From: Ascoidea rubescens DSM 1968
Taxonomy: Eukaryota > Ascomycota > Saccharomycetes > Ascoideales > Ascoideaceae
DNA: 64,000 bases
Assembly (NCBI RefSeq): GCF_001661345.1
Contig: NW_017962924.1
Span: forward strand, 186,001 to 250,000
Reading direction: 5' to 3'
Made by a program: the position numbers and the translations under genes. Numbering within the stretch: position 1 is the first letter of the stretch; every line of letters starts with the position of its first letter. Under the pieces are notes generated by a model. That model worked only from the letters and a program-made list of their open reading frames with translations. It searched no databases and was not told the origin of the DNA. This document shows, in pieces, positions 1-9,050 of this stretch.

Positions 1-2549
1 AACACTTTAAAAACTTTACTGGCGTTAACCTATTTCACGCCATAAATAACGAAAATGGTATCATCCCTCTAGGCTCTGCTACACAATTCTCCCTCAATTT
101 CAATAAATCCTCAAAAAAAATCCTATCTCCTCCAAACAACTTTTACTCAAAATTAAACAACTCAACCTCAAATTTAAGATCAAAATTCAAACTACTAAAC
201 TCCTCTTTCAACTCTTCAACAAACATACTAAAAATAAACAACAAATCAAGGAAAAACAGCTCTGCAAGCCTAAATTTTAATAACTTGGTCAACAACCTAA
301 ACACCTACAAAATGTTAAAAAAAGTCATATCAAACCCTTCCTACTTTATGGCCCATGATAAACTAGTCAAATCCTTATCCCTACAATTCGGCAAAATCGG
401 CCTAGTTAATGACTTTAAATCAACTCGAAAAGAACACGAATTTATCACTAAACTATTCGGTAACATCAACTCTTACACTATATCAACAAAAAACAATCTA
501 AGTGTCTTCAACATGATCAGACTTCGTTTGGAAATTTTCCAAATCTTAATCAATTTCAAACATCTAAATGAACTCATCTCCTGGTTCAATTTAATCATCA
601 ACGGTATTGACATCTCCTCAGACTTATCAATAAGAGAAATGCCCAAGTTTAATAACGTCCCCAGAAGAAGAAGGAGAGTTCGCCAATCAAAAAAAAATAA
701 CCCCTTTGCTGTTGCCGAAAAAATTATCAATATCACAAGATCAAGAAGAAATACAACAAATTCAATTGCAAGATCCGTTAACCAAATAACTGCTCCTTCA
801 GAAAATCACTTTAATATCTCTCAGGCTTATAATCAAGCTACAAGATCCTTTGTAAGTTTGGCAAGTGCTCAAAATAATTTCCAACAAAATCAAAATCAAA
901 ATCAAAGTCAAAACTCAAACGGAATTTACTCTGCTTCCTCACAAAGAAATCATTCAACTTTATTCAATTTTTTTGGTTCAGAGTTTTCTAACAATACAAT
1001 TTCATCTTCAAATCTAAATTTGAGTCCCAATGCAAACCCTTATTCAAACCCATCTAAATTTAAAACCGCTTCTTTTTCAAATCTTTTCAAACTCCATTCA
1101 AAAATTAGTTCAAGCAATTTGAATCCTAGAAAATTATCCGTTACTCAAAATGCATACATCACTCCCACCAGCCCTATTGACCCCATCGATCCCATCGACT
1201 CATACAATGCCACATCACCAACAAAAGAGGAAAAACAAAACACTAAAGGAAAGTTTGAGAAAACTCAAAATAAAATCGTAAACTCTAATCATCTAGAACC
1301 TCCCAATTTTGATACTTATCAGAACAAAGAGTTAACAAAATCAAACTTATCGCTAAAGCTAGTTAATATTCAATCTAATGATGCCACAATCGTCCATAAT
1401 GACAATGACGAAACACTTGACGATAAGACCAATTGTTTAAGTGATGGTTGTAATAATATGCATTTATCTAAAGAATTTCCTTTTGTTTTGAATTCCACCA
1501 ATACAAGTGATCACTCTGACAATTCCATTAATGCCAATTTTGAAAAAAACCACACTTCTACTTCAAAAAATAAATCCTCAATTGATACTAAAATTCAAGA
1601 GACTCACAGCACTGATAATCTAAACAGTTTCTTTTCTTATTCCATACCTTCGCCTATCAAGGAAAAAACAGAAGCATATCTGATGATGCCTCTAGTACAG
1701 CCACCAGCTAGAGTTGATTTGTTTGGCGAAAGCTTTCTTAACATCAACTCTTTTCCCGATAACGAAGACAGTCGGTTTAGATCAGATTCGGCTACATCTG
1801 GAGCAGAGTCTATTCATTCTAACAATTCTCACATCAGCTCATTTGAGAGAATTTTAAGTTCGATTGAAGGCGAATCTCAAGAAAAATATCAAGTTCACAA
1901 TAGGAAATTTTCCTTGGAAGAATCAATACTTGAAGCTAGCAACAGTAACATGTCAGTCTCTGGATTAAATAAAACAGTTGTTTTATCCTCAGACAAAAAT
2001 AATGAAACTTTGCAGTTTTCTTCAAGCAATCATACAGATTTTTTCTCTCTTGAAAATGCAAACCTAAATTCAAATTTAAATTTAAATTCAAGTTCTAATG
2101 CAAATACAAATAGAGCTCTGTATGATCATGAAAGCCAAGAGGAAGAGGATGAAAGAGATGATATTGAAGAAGTGGAAGGCTATGCCGAAGAAGATGACGA
2201 TGATGAATTTAATGATTTCATCTTTAATATTGCCGACAGTTATGACAACACTGATGAAGAAAAATGGTCACCTATTGATCATTTACCATCTAAAAAAAGA
2301 GTTGTTAAGGATGCTTTGAAAAGTATGAGTTTTTTGAGAGCTAACGATTCATGGCTTAATGCTCGACTTGTTAAGGAAGTTTCTGGTCCTCCTAAACATG
2401 CGCTTATTAATAGTGCATATCACAGAAGAATTAAACCTTATAATAATACTTCTCAAATACTCGAATCAAAATCCAATAAAGAAAACAGTGCATTCAACAG
2501 AAATTTCAACGATTACTTTGTGGGGTCTTATGGCTTGATACCAATATAG
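1..2549 (+). CDS. Unidentified large Ser/Asn-rich protein, 5' end outside window
   Basis: An open frame runs unbroken from base 3 to the TAG at 2547-2549 (about 848 residues visible) with no obvious start, so the N-terminus lies left of the window. The visible part begins with a folded-looking region that includes a helical segment around 480-620. A basic cluster (PRRRRRVR, around 660-680) follows. The middle is long, polar, and Asn/Ser/Gln-rich, and an acidic run (EEEDERDD...EEDDDDEF, around 2135-2215) precedes a C-terminal block containing WSPIDHLPSKKRVVKDAL, which looks constrained. I do not recognise the family. The basic stretch could be a nuclear localisation signal; that is inference. 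It is convergent with the next gene across 1.2 kb. Confidence 0.75.
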   Translation, partial: HFKNFTGVNLFHAINNENGIIPLGSATQFSLNFNKSSKKILSPPNNFYSKLNNSTSNLRSKFKLLNSSFNSSTNILKINNKSRKNSSASLNFNNLVNNLNTYKMLKKVISNPSYFMAHDKLVKSLSLQFGKIGLVNDFKSTRKEHEFITKLFGNINSYTISTKNNLSVFNMIRLRLEIFQILINFKHLNELISWFNLIINGIDISSDLSIREMPKFNNVPRRRRRVRQSKKNNPFAVAEKIINITRSRRNTTNSIARSVNQITAPSENHFNISQAYNQATRSFVSLASAQNNFQQNQNQNQSQNSNGIYSASSQRNHSTLFNFFGSEFSNNTISSSNLNLSPNANPYSNPSKFKTASFSNLFKLHSKISSSNLNPRKLSVTQNAYITPTSPIDPIDPIDSYNATSPTKEEKQNTKGKFEKTQNKIVNSNHLEPPNFDTYQNKELTKSNLSLKLVNIQSNDATIVHNDNDETLDDKTNCLSDGCNNMHLSKEFPFVLNSTNTSDHSDNSINANFEKNHTSTSKNKSSIDTKIQETHSTDNLNSFFSYSIPSPIKEKTEAYLMMPLVQPPARVDLFGESFLNINSFPDNEDSRFRSDSATSGAESIHSNNSHISSFERILSSIEGESQEKYQVHNRKFSLEESILEASNSNMSVSGLNKTVVLSSDKNNETLQFSSSNHTDFFSLENANLNSNLNLNSSSNANTNRALYDHESQEEEDERDDIEEVEGYAEEDDDDEFNDFIFNIADSYDNTDEEKWSPIDHLPSKKRVVKDALKSMSFLRANDSWLNARLVKEVSGPPKHALINSAYHRRIKPYNNTSQILESKSNKENSAFNRNFNDYFVGSYGLIPI

Positions 2550-3775
2550 AAATGGTCTATTTTGATACTAATAGTACTGGTAACTATTAAAGCACTTTGC
2601 ATGAACCTTTAGCATTTACATTGTTTAATATGATAATAATTATTATTTTTTATATTTTAAAATTGTTTTATATTTTAAAATTGTTTTATAGTTGTGTTTT
2701 TTATTTTTATTATTCTCATTCTTGTTTTTATTTTTATTTTTATTTTTATTTTTATTTTTATTTTTATTTTCATTTTTATTTTCATTTTTATTTTTATTTC
2801 AGTTCTTTTTGACAGAAAAAGTTGTTTTGTTTTTCTTAGTTTTTTTCTTCATTGTGAGTATGTTAATTAGTTGAAAAAGATTCTTTTTGTGCATTTATTT
2901 CTATTTATTTTTGTTATTTTTTATTTAATGATAATGCATTTAAATTATAGAGGTGATCAGTGAATATACATAAATTTGTTTTACTTTTTGTTGCAAAGTT
3001 TTATTGTGTTTTAAAACGATTGCAGATAATCTTGTGTAAAAGTGTAAAAGAAATTTCAATTATTTACTGGTTTATTAAATAAATAAAATAAAGTAAATTA
3101 GTTTAGTTATACAAAGACTAGATAAGGTATAAATCAAGAATTCAATGATGAGTTGTATAAACTATTTAAAACATATCAGAATAGAGCTATAAGTAAAATC
3201 TTGATGTAGATAAAGAACTCACTTTTCTTTTATAATGCTAAAAATCTTTCAATGATATAAATTGAGATTATAGGATAAACAACTTAGCATGTAAAAACAA
3301 ATCAAAGCAAACAACTTGAAAAAGTTATATAAATAAATAAAAAAACAAATGAAAAAGTTTTAAAAAAAATGACTGAACAAATAAAACAAAGGCATGATAT
3401 GAAACAAAAGTGTTAAGTAACAAAAATTAAAATCAATAAAATCAAAAATCAAAAATAAAAATAAAAAATAAAAAATAGAAAATAGAAAACAAAATTAAAA
3501 ATTAAAAATTAAAAATCAAAATTAAAAATCAAAATTAAAAGTGGAAAAAATCAAAATTTGGATATTAGGTATTAGATATTAAATATTAAATATTAAATCA
3601 AAAAAAACAAAAAAACACAAAAAAAAAACAAAAAAAATTCTTTTTGAATTGGTAAAAAAAAGGAAAAACCTTTTGAGATAAAAAACACATTGAAAAAATA
3701 ATAAATGAAGTGAATAATAAAAAAGGAATAATTTTTTTTTCTTTCATTTTATTTTAGTCAAACTTACTTTTGATA
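2550..3775. other. Convergent intergenic region with simple repeats
   Basis: This 1.2-kb stretch lies between two converging genes and carries no credible gene. The left side is T-rich and the right side A-rich, as expected for two facing 3' ends. It contains a TTTTTA hexamer repeat (about 2725-2801), an imperfect A-rich AAAAAT/AAATTAAA repeat (about 3427-3540), and a short ATTAAAT repeat near 3570-3598. The small open frames here only translate the repeats. Confidence 0.6.
2725..2801. repeat. TTTTTA microsatellite
   Basis: About a dozen tandem copies of TTTTTA with a few T-to-C interruptions, 3' of the first gene. Confidence 0.9.
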
Positions 3776-5401
3776 TCAATCATTTCTTCCAGCCCAAAAG
3801 GAAGTAACATCGTCTCCTCCACTATAAATGCATTTTCTCGAGTATCTTGAGATTAGAATACCATTTTCATATTTTTTCTTTTCCCAATACTCTAAATTTT
3901 TTAATAATTTTTCTTTTGCTATTAGTAGTTTTTTTTGGTCATTAAAATCTTGAGAACATGAATAAGGAGGTAAAGATTTATCAATGAAATCGACTTCGGA
4001 CTTGAATTTTTTAATTCTGTTGTTAATTTCTTTATCCTTTGCTTGAAGAGTTCTTAAGGTTTTTGCAGCAATTTCTGAAGAAGTTGGGGTATTATCAACT
4101 GGGATACTTGAATTTTCAGATAAAGAATTTGGACTCGATAAATTTGATTTACTTTTGCGGATTGAAGATTTTATGACTGAAGCTGATTTTTTGACAGTGA
4201 CTTTAAATCTTGGTTTTATTAGTTTTTTACCAGATGAAGTTACGGAATAATTTAAAGAATTTGTTGAGATATTATCGTTACTATAAATTGATGTTGGAGT
4301 AGTTGGGATTTCGTCGACCTCGAATAAAGGTGAATGGGGTGGTTGGGGTTGGGATAACGATTGGAACTGTGATTGAGACTGTGATTGTGAATGGGATTGC
4401 AATTGAGATTGAGATTGTGAATGAGATAGAGATTGAGGTTGGGACTTGATTGAGGAAGATGAGGATGAAGAAGTTTGGCTTCTTGAGGAGGATCTTTTGG
4501 GAAGGTCTTCATTCTCTGGAAGTACTATAATTGGAGGAGGATTTTTTTTGATTCTTGAAGAGCTTCTTCTTGGGATTTCTAAATCTTCGTTATTGATATC
4601 TGTTGTGTAGGGAGAATTTAAATTTGAAGAAGAGTTTGAAAAAACTGGGGAATTGTAAATGTTATTAACTGGATTGATGTTGTTGATAGAGTTAATTGAG
4701 GATAAGTTTAAATTTGAAGAATTATTGAAATCTTTTGCCAAATTTTTAACAGAATTTGAAGAGTTTGATCTTGATAAATAGGATCTATTTGGTAAAGAGA
4801 ATTTTGAAGGGTTTGGGGTATCCTTTAAATCCAAGTCTTTCTTTATCTTTTCTTGCAAGGCTCTTACTCTTGAATTTGCAGAAATTTTTGGAGAAGAGGT
4901 GACTGAAGGGCTGTAGTTTGTATAATTGTTATTGTTAGAAGAGGAGCTGGAAAGTTGGTTTGGATTTGACGAGAGGTTTTGAAGAAAGCTGTTAACTATT
5001 GGGGAGTTTGTAACTGAATAGGAATTTGGATTTGGATTTGAATTTGAATTTGAATTTGAATTGGCATTTGAATTATCGTAGAAATTAGCAGTATAAGAAG
5101 TATTTGGGGAGATGTTGTTGTTGTTGAGTTGATTTAATTGCTTTTGTTTTTTTAATTCAAGATCAATTTCAGTTTTGATCAGGTCATCATTTAATAAAAT
5201 TTCTAAATTTTTCTTTCTTTTTGAATTCATTTTTTGAATAGGATTATTATTGTTAGTGTTGGTGTTGGTGTTATTGCTATTGCTATTGTTATTGCTATTA
5301 TTGCTGTTATTGTTTGTATATGAGGTGTTTGTAAAAGAAGAAGTTGATCTGTTTAAACTTTCAAAGGATGCTGTTTTAAAGCTATTTGGGGAGTAACTCA
5401 T
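3776..5401 (-). CDS. Unidentified Ser/Asn-rich protein with conserved-looking C-terminus
   Basis: 541 residues from ATG at 5399-5401. The first ~400 residues are low complexity: Asn/Ser/Thr runs, then a Gln-Ser repeat (SQSQSQ type, around 4350-4440), with basic SSSRIKK patches. The last ~100 residues look ordered: a predicted helix or coiled coil (KTLRTLQAKDKEINNRIKK, then KEKLLKNLEYWEKKKYE), followed by GILISRYSRK and a terminal block, DDVTSFWAGRND. Such a short ordered tail on a disordered body is common in yeast bud-neck and polarity adaptor proteins, but I cannot assign a family. The promoter is probably the 5402-6816 interval. Confidence 0.75.
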   Translation of the reverse strand: MSYSPNSFKTASFESLNRSTSSFTNTSYTNNNSNNSNNNSNSNNTNTNTNNNNPIQKMNSKRKKNLEILLNDDLIKTEIDLELKKQKQLNQLNNNNISPNTSYTANFYDNSNANSNSNSNSNPNPNSYSVTNSPIVNSFLQNLSSNPNQLSSSSSNNNNYTNYSPSVTSSPKISANSRVRALQEKIKKDLDLKDTPNPSKFSLPNRSYLSRSNSSNSVKNLAKDFNNSSNLNLSSINSINNINPVNNIYNSPVFSNSSSNLNSPYTTDINNEDLEIPRRSSSRIKKNPPPIIVLPENEDLPKRSSSRSQTSSSSSSSIKSQPQSLSHSQSQSQLQSHSQSQSQSQFQSLSQPQPPHSPLFEVDEIPTTPTSIYSNDNISTNSLNYSVTSSGKKLIKPRFKVTVKKSASVIKSSIRKSKSNLSSPNSLSENSSIPVDNTPTSSEIAAKTLRTLQAKDKEINNRIKKFKSEVDFIDKSLPPYSCSQDFNDQKKLLIAKEKLLKNLEYWEKKKYENGILISRYSRKCIYSGGDDVTSFWAGRND

Positions 5402-6816
5402 TATAAGCTAAACAGTAGCTAAGGAAAGTAAAAAGAAATTAAAAGGTAATCAAGGAGACAAGAAATCGAGGAAATAAGGAAATAAGGAAATAAGGAAATA
5501 AGGAAATGAGGAAAAAGGAAATATCTGGGACAAATTATAGTATAAGATTGTAATATAAAGAACACTGTTATATTATATGATATTATATTACGTATGTTAT
5601 AATGTAATGTGATTTGATTATCTTATCTTATCTTATCTTATATTATATTATAGTATATTATATTATAGTAAGGTGGTAATATCTTTAAAACAGGAGAATA
5701 ACAGCAAAACTTTTTTTCTTTTAGTTTAGAATGAAAATTAAAAAAAGGAAACTGAAAACAAGCTAATAAACACAAGTGAGAAAAAGGGCAAATAAAAGCA
5801 GAAAAAGAACCAATTAAATTGAAAGATACTATTCAATTAGTTGTTGGATTAAATTTTGTGAGAGGAGTGAAAACAGGACTATTAGCAAGAGAATAAAATT
5901 TGGGTATCAGAGAGTGGAGCCTTCAGAGTTTAATGACTTTTGTTGCTAGATTTTGACAAGAAATAAATGAGAATATAAGAGCAGAGAGCAGATGTAAGAG
6001 ATTGGATATGATGTTGGTATAATGTTGGTATAATGTTGACACAACAGTGATGCTGGATAAGATCTTGGATGTGATCTTGGTAGGTGTAGAAGCAGGGAAA
6101 TACCAGTTAGTTGTTAAATACCAATTGCAGAGTCATGAAATAGTAGCACAGAAACCAGAGCAAAGCAGATAGTGGAATAGGAATGGTGCTCCAAAAGCAA
6201 AACGAAGTGGTTATCAAAAGACTATCAACTATCAGCGAAGGAGGTCGTGGAAATATCTCTGAGAAACTCGTTGAAAGCTCTGAAAGCTTTAGGTCTCCTC
6301 TTTGAGTCTCTCGTCTGCGATTATATCTGGAATTGTTCCAGCTGTTTTGTGTCTTTGTGTCGCCTCGCTATTCTGCGGTTGGACGCGACACGCACCTTCT
6401 GCGCACTCTTACGCACTTCGCACGCACGGTGGAATGTTCGGCAGTTCGCTAGACACGCGGTTATCGGCTCTGATTGGCTGATGCTTTTAGCAGACATGCA
6501 ATGTGCGTGTGCGTCTGTTGTAAATTGTGCATTGTCACGCGCTCAGTGTACGCATATGCGGCTCTATTGTTTGTGTGTTTTAGACGCACACCCACCATAT
6601 CAGGAGTGCTCCCATAATCATTTTCGGGGGTTTAGGTCTCTTTTGGGACGGTTTGTCGCTTCTTCAAAAACATGTATTAAATCACTAAAAAATCATAGAA
6701 AAAAAGTAAAGAAAAAAACCCATTATATTTCATTAGTATATTTCGTTATTATTTTTCATTATTAGACTGCTGTCTATAGTTTCACCAGCTGCTCATTTAC
6801 CCAGCGGCTCAGCAGT
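5402..6816. promoter_or_regulatory. Long promoter-side intergenic region with GC-rich island
   Basis: No convincing gene. Near the start codon of the leftward gene there is an 8-bp tandem repeat (GAAATAAG, 5471-5510) and a TTATC pentamer run (5617-5640). Bases 6350-6660 form a GC-richer island dense in ACGC/GCGT motifs with one CCAAT box (CTGATTGGCT near 6469). An open frame at 6247-6765 has no ATG start and an unconvincing Cys-rich composition, so I do not call it a gene. Confidence 0.5.
5471..5510. repeat. Five copies of an 8-bp repeat (GAAATAAG)
   Basis: Four perfect units plus one variant unit (GAAATGAG), about 70-110 bp upstream of the ATG at 5401 on the minus strand. Confidence 0.9.
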
Positions 6817-7908
6817 TCAGTTGTTTAATATCACTTTAATGCATTTTTCTGTGGCTGCATTACTGAACGTATGGTATGCATTTTCAATATCGTTCAACTT
6901 GAATTCATGGGTGACCAACTTCTCTGGTTTCAATTCACCATCTTCAATATTCTTCAACAATGTCTTTGTGGAGTACGCAGACACTAATCCGGTGGAAATT
7001 GTAATGTTTTTAATCCATAAATCCTGCAATTGTAAGTCGACCTTGGCTCCATGAACACCCACGTTAGCAATTCTACCACCTGGAGCAATAATTTGTTGAC
7101 ACATATCAAAAGTCTGGGGAATTCCAACACACTCAATAGCGGCATCGACCCCATCTTTCAATCCAGGTCTTTCTTCTTTAAATTCCTCTGTGATTTTCTT
7201 TATTGCGTCAGTAAATTTAATACCTTGTTTTTTCAACTCGACTGGATTAATTGAATGTGTTGCACCAAAAGTTTCTTTGGCAATCTTAAGACGTTCTTCG
7301 TCCATATCAACCATTATAATTGCTCTGGGCTTGTACACTTCAGCTGCCAATAAGGCCGCAATACCAACTGGCCCACATCCGATAATTGCAACGATGTCAC
7401 CTTCTTCAATCTTGCTGCAAATTGCACCAACCTCATTACCAGTAGGCAAGATATCACTCAACATTAATAATGCTTCGTTTTTAACATCCTTTGGCGCATT
7501 GATTAATGAATAATCTGCATGAGGAATTCTAACAAATTCACTTTGGGTACCGTTAATATTGTGTCCTAAAATCCATCCACCATCGTTACAATGAGCTTGG
7601 ATATCTCTTTTGCAATATGTGCAATTTCCACATGAGGTAATACATGAAATTATCACCTTATCACCTTTTTTGAAATTCTTAACGCTGGACCCAACTTCTT
7701 CGATATATCCAATTCCTTCATGTCCTAAAATAGTACCTTCTTCGACTTCAGGAACATCTCCCTTTAAAATATGCAAATCTGTACCACATATGGTCGTTGA
7801 TTCAATTTTGATAATTGCGTCTGTAGGCTTTTCAATAGTTGGTTTATCCACCAGTTTCCATGATTTCTTTGTTGGACCTTCGTAAACTAATGCTTTCATT
7901 GATGTCAT
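6817..7908 (-). CDS. Zinc-dependent alcohol dehydrogenase, bacterial isopropanol/medium-chain type
   Basis: A 363-residue medium-chain dehydrogenase that should interconvert an alcohol and an aldehyde or ketone using NAD(P)H in the cytosol; the substrate cannot be read from sequence. Catalytic zinc ligands appear as Cys41 (TTICGTDLH) and His63-Glu64 (GHEG). Structural zinc cysteines are Cys93, Cys96, Cys99 and Cys107. The Rossmann motif GCGPVG is near residue 175. The whole length matches a family I know from bacteria (MKALVY.GP...KSW, GGWILGH..GTQ.E.VRIPHAD, GGRIANVGVHG) rather than yeast Adh1 or Sfa1. The start is ATG at 7906-7908; a second ATG three codons on (MKALVYEG) matches the usual bacterial start. 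Gene transfer from bacteria is inferred. Confidence 0.92.
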   Translation of the reverse strand: MTSMKALVYEGPTKKSWKLVDKPTIEKPTDAIIKIESTTICGTDLHILKGDVPEVEEGTILGHEGIGYIEEVGSSVKNFKKGDKVIISCITSCGNCTYCKRDIQAHCNDGGWILGHNINGTQSEFVRIPHADYSLINAPKDVKNEALLMLSDILPTGNEVGAICSKIEEGDIVAIIGCGPVGIAALLAAEVYKPRAIIMVDMDEERLKIAKETFGATHSINPVELKKQGIKFTDAIKKITEEFKEERPGLKDGVDAAIECVGIPQTFDMCQQIIAPGGRIANVGVHGAKVDLQLQDLWIKNITISTGLVSAYSTKTLLKNIEDGELKPEKLVTHEFKLNDIENAYHTFSNAATEKCIKVILNN

Positions 7909-7950
7909 TTTGATAAATTGCGTATATATATATATTTAATTTGGTTATTT

Positions 7951-7983
7951 AGTTGAGTTAATTGAGTTAATTGAGTTAATTGG
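7951..7983. repeat. 9-bp tandem repeat in ADH leader
   Basis: Three to four copies of GAGTTAATT (last one varied) 45-75 bp upstream of the dehydrogenase ATG, probably within its 5' leader. Confidence 0.8.
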
Positions 7984-8048
7984 GTTATAATCAAAAATAT
8001 ATTGAATATAGAATATAGAAATGTAGAATAATATTTTTGTTGAATTGA

Positions 8049-8069
8049 AAACCAACAGTCTGTTGGTTT
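8049..8069. promoter_or_regulatory. Perfect 21-bp palindrome in ADH promoter
   Basis: Arms AAACCAACAG and CTGTTGGTTT flank a single T. It lies about 140-160 bp upstream of the dehydrogenase ATG and touches the TATA-like element on its downstream side, the position of an operator-like site. That it binds a dimeric regulator is inference. Confidence 0.6.
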
Positions 8070-8078
8070 ATATTTATA
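8067..8078 (-). promoter_or_regulatory. TATA box for the alcohol dehydrogenase
   Basis: The minus strand reads TATAAATATAAA, a strong TATA consensus, 159 bp upstream of the ATG at 7908. This spacing is normal for yeast. Confidence 0.6.
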
Positions 8079-8712
8079 CAGAAATGCCCTCCCACAAAAT
8101 CTATTCCATTTTTCCATTGCATCATGTACTTGTCTTCAATATTGAATAAATAAAATATAAAGTGCAACAAAAGTACTCCATGATAGAACTAACACTTGGC
8201 TTCACCTTTCTTTTCTCTCCTTTTACTTGCTCTTCGGAGTTCACAAAATTCCAAGCAAACCCCCAAAATATACCCAAATAATATCCAGAGACAATTGAAC
8301 TAAAATAGAATTCAAATCATTTGATGCCTTCTAGATTGCTGTGCTTGCTCCAGCTTCTTTCACGTTTATAAAACACCCTCGTCGAGTTCTTTCTTTGTTC
8401 AAGTCATTAACCTCTGGTTGGTTTGGTGACGAATTCGGAAATTTCATGCTAATCAGTCGCATTGTAAAAAGATATCTCAGTGCAGTTATCGGCTGGACCA
8501 ATCACAAAAAGAAGTCGAAAAGTGGATATTTCCCCAAAGTCTGACACATCCGATTAGAGCTCCGAAAAGAAGGGGTAAAACAGGCAGAGCATCGAGAGAA
8601 TCGCAAGACAACAGTAGTAATAAGCGCATAAGCGCGGGTATGCACAAAACCACAAAAACGGAAGCGTCACATGGTGTGTGTGGTTTAGGGAGAACCTAGA
8701 ACAACGGAAAAG

Positions 8713-8784
8713 AGCGCCGTGGCGCAGCGGAAGCGCGCAGGGCTCATAACCCTGATGTCCCTGGATCGAAACCAGGCGGCGCTA
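8713..8784 (+). tRNA. Initiator tRNA-Met (CAT)
   Basis: A 72-nt intronless tRNA. The acceptor stem is AGCGCCG with CGGCGCT, giving the A1:U72 pair typical of eukaryotic initiators. The anticodon CAT is at 8745-8747, in a stem of three G:C pairs (GGG...CCC), also an initiator hallmark. The T-arm carries GGATCGAAACC, including the initiator-type AUCGAAA loop, which doubles as the B box. A T7 run right after (8786-8792) is the Pol III terminator. It closely matches the yeast initiator tRNA as I remember it. Confidence 0.97.
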
Positions 8785-8785
8785 C

Positions 8786-8792
8786 TTTTTTT
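8786..8792 (+). terminator. Pol III terminator of tRNAi-Met
   Basis: A run of seven T residues one base after the tRNA discriminator base. Confidence 0.85.
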
Positions 8793-9050
8793 CTGTTTTT
8801 CGATTGTTTTTCTTTTTTGTCTTTTTGTCCAACAGAGTCCGTTATGCGTGCGGTGTGCTGCGTGTACATGTCGACGGACGCGCCCGCCTTTCTTTGTTCT
8901 TGTTTATTTTTCTCTCTTCAATTTGGCTTCGTCGTCTTTCAATATAATACTTTCAAATACTTTCAATGCACTGCACCTGAAACTCACTACACCAGAACAA
9001 TCTCCAGCACACCAGCAAAAATATAAAATCACATTCTTGATTGCCCCGAC

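Noticed and set aside
2597-2874. Phe/Tyr-rich small frames
   Set aside because: They are translations of the TTTTTA microsatellite.
6247-6765. 172-codon rightward open frame in the GC-rich island
   Set aside because: It lacks an ATG start, its Cys/Arg-rich composition follows the local CG motifs, and no domain is recognisable. Better explained as promoter DNA.
8660-8680. GTCACATG (CDEI-like) as a point-centromere element
   Set aside because: No AT-rich CDEII or CDEIII follows. More likely a Cbf1 or E-box-type site near the tRNA.
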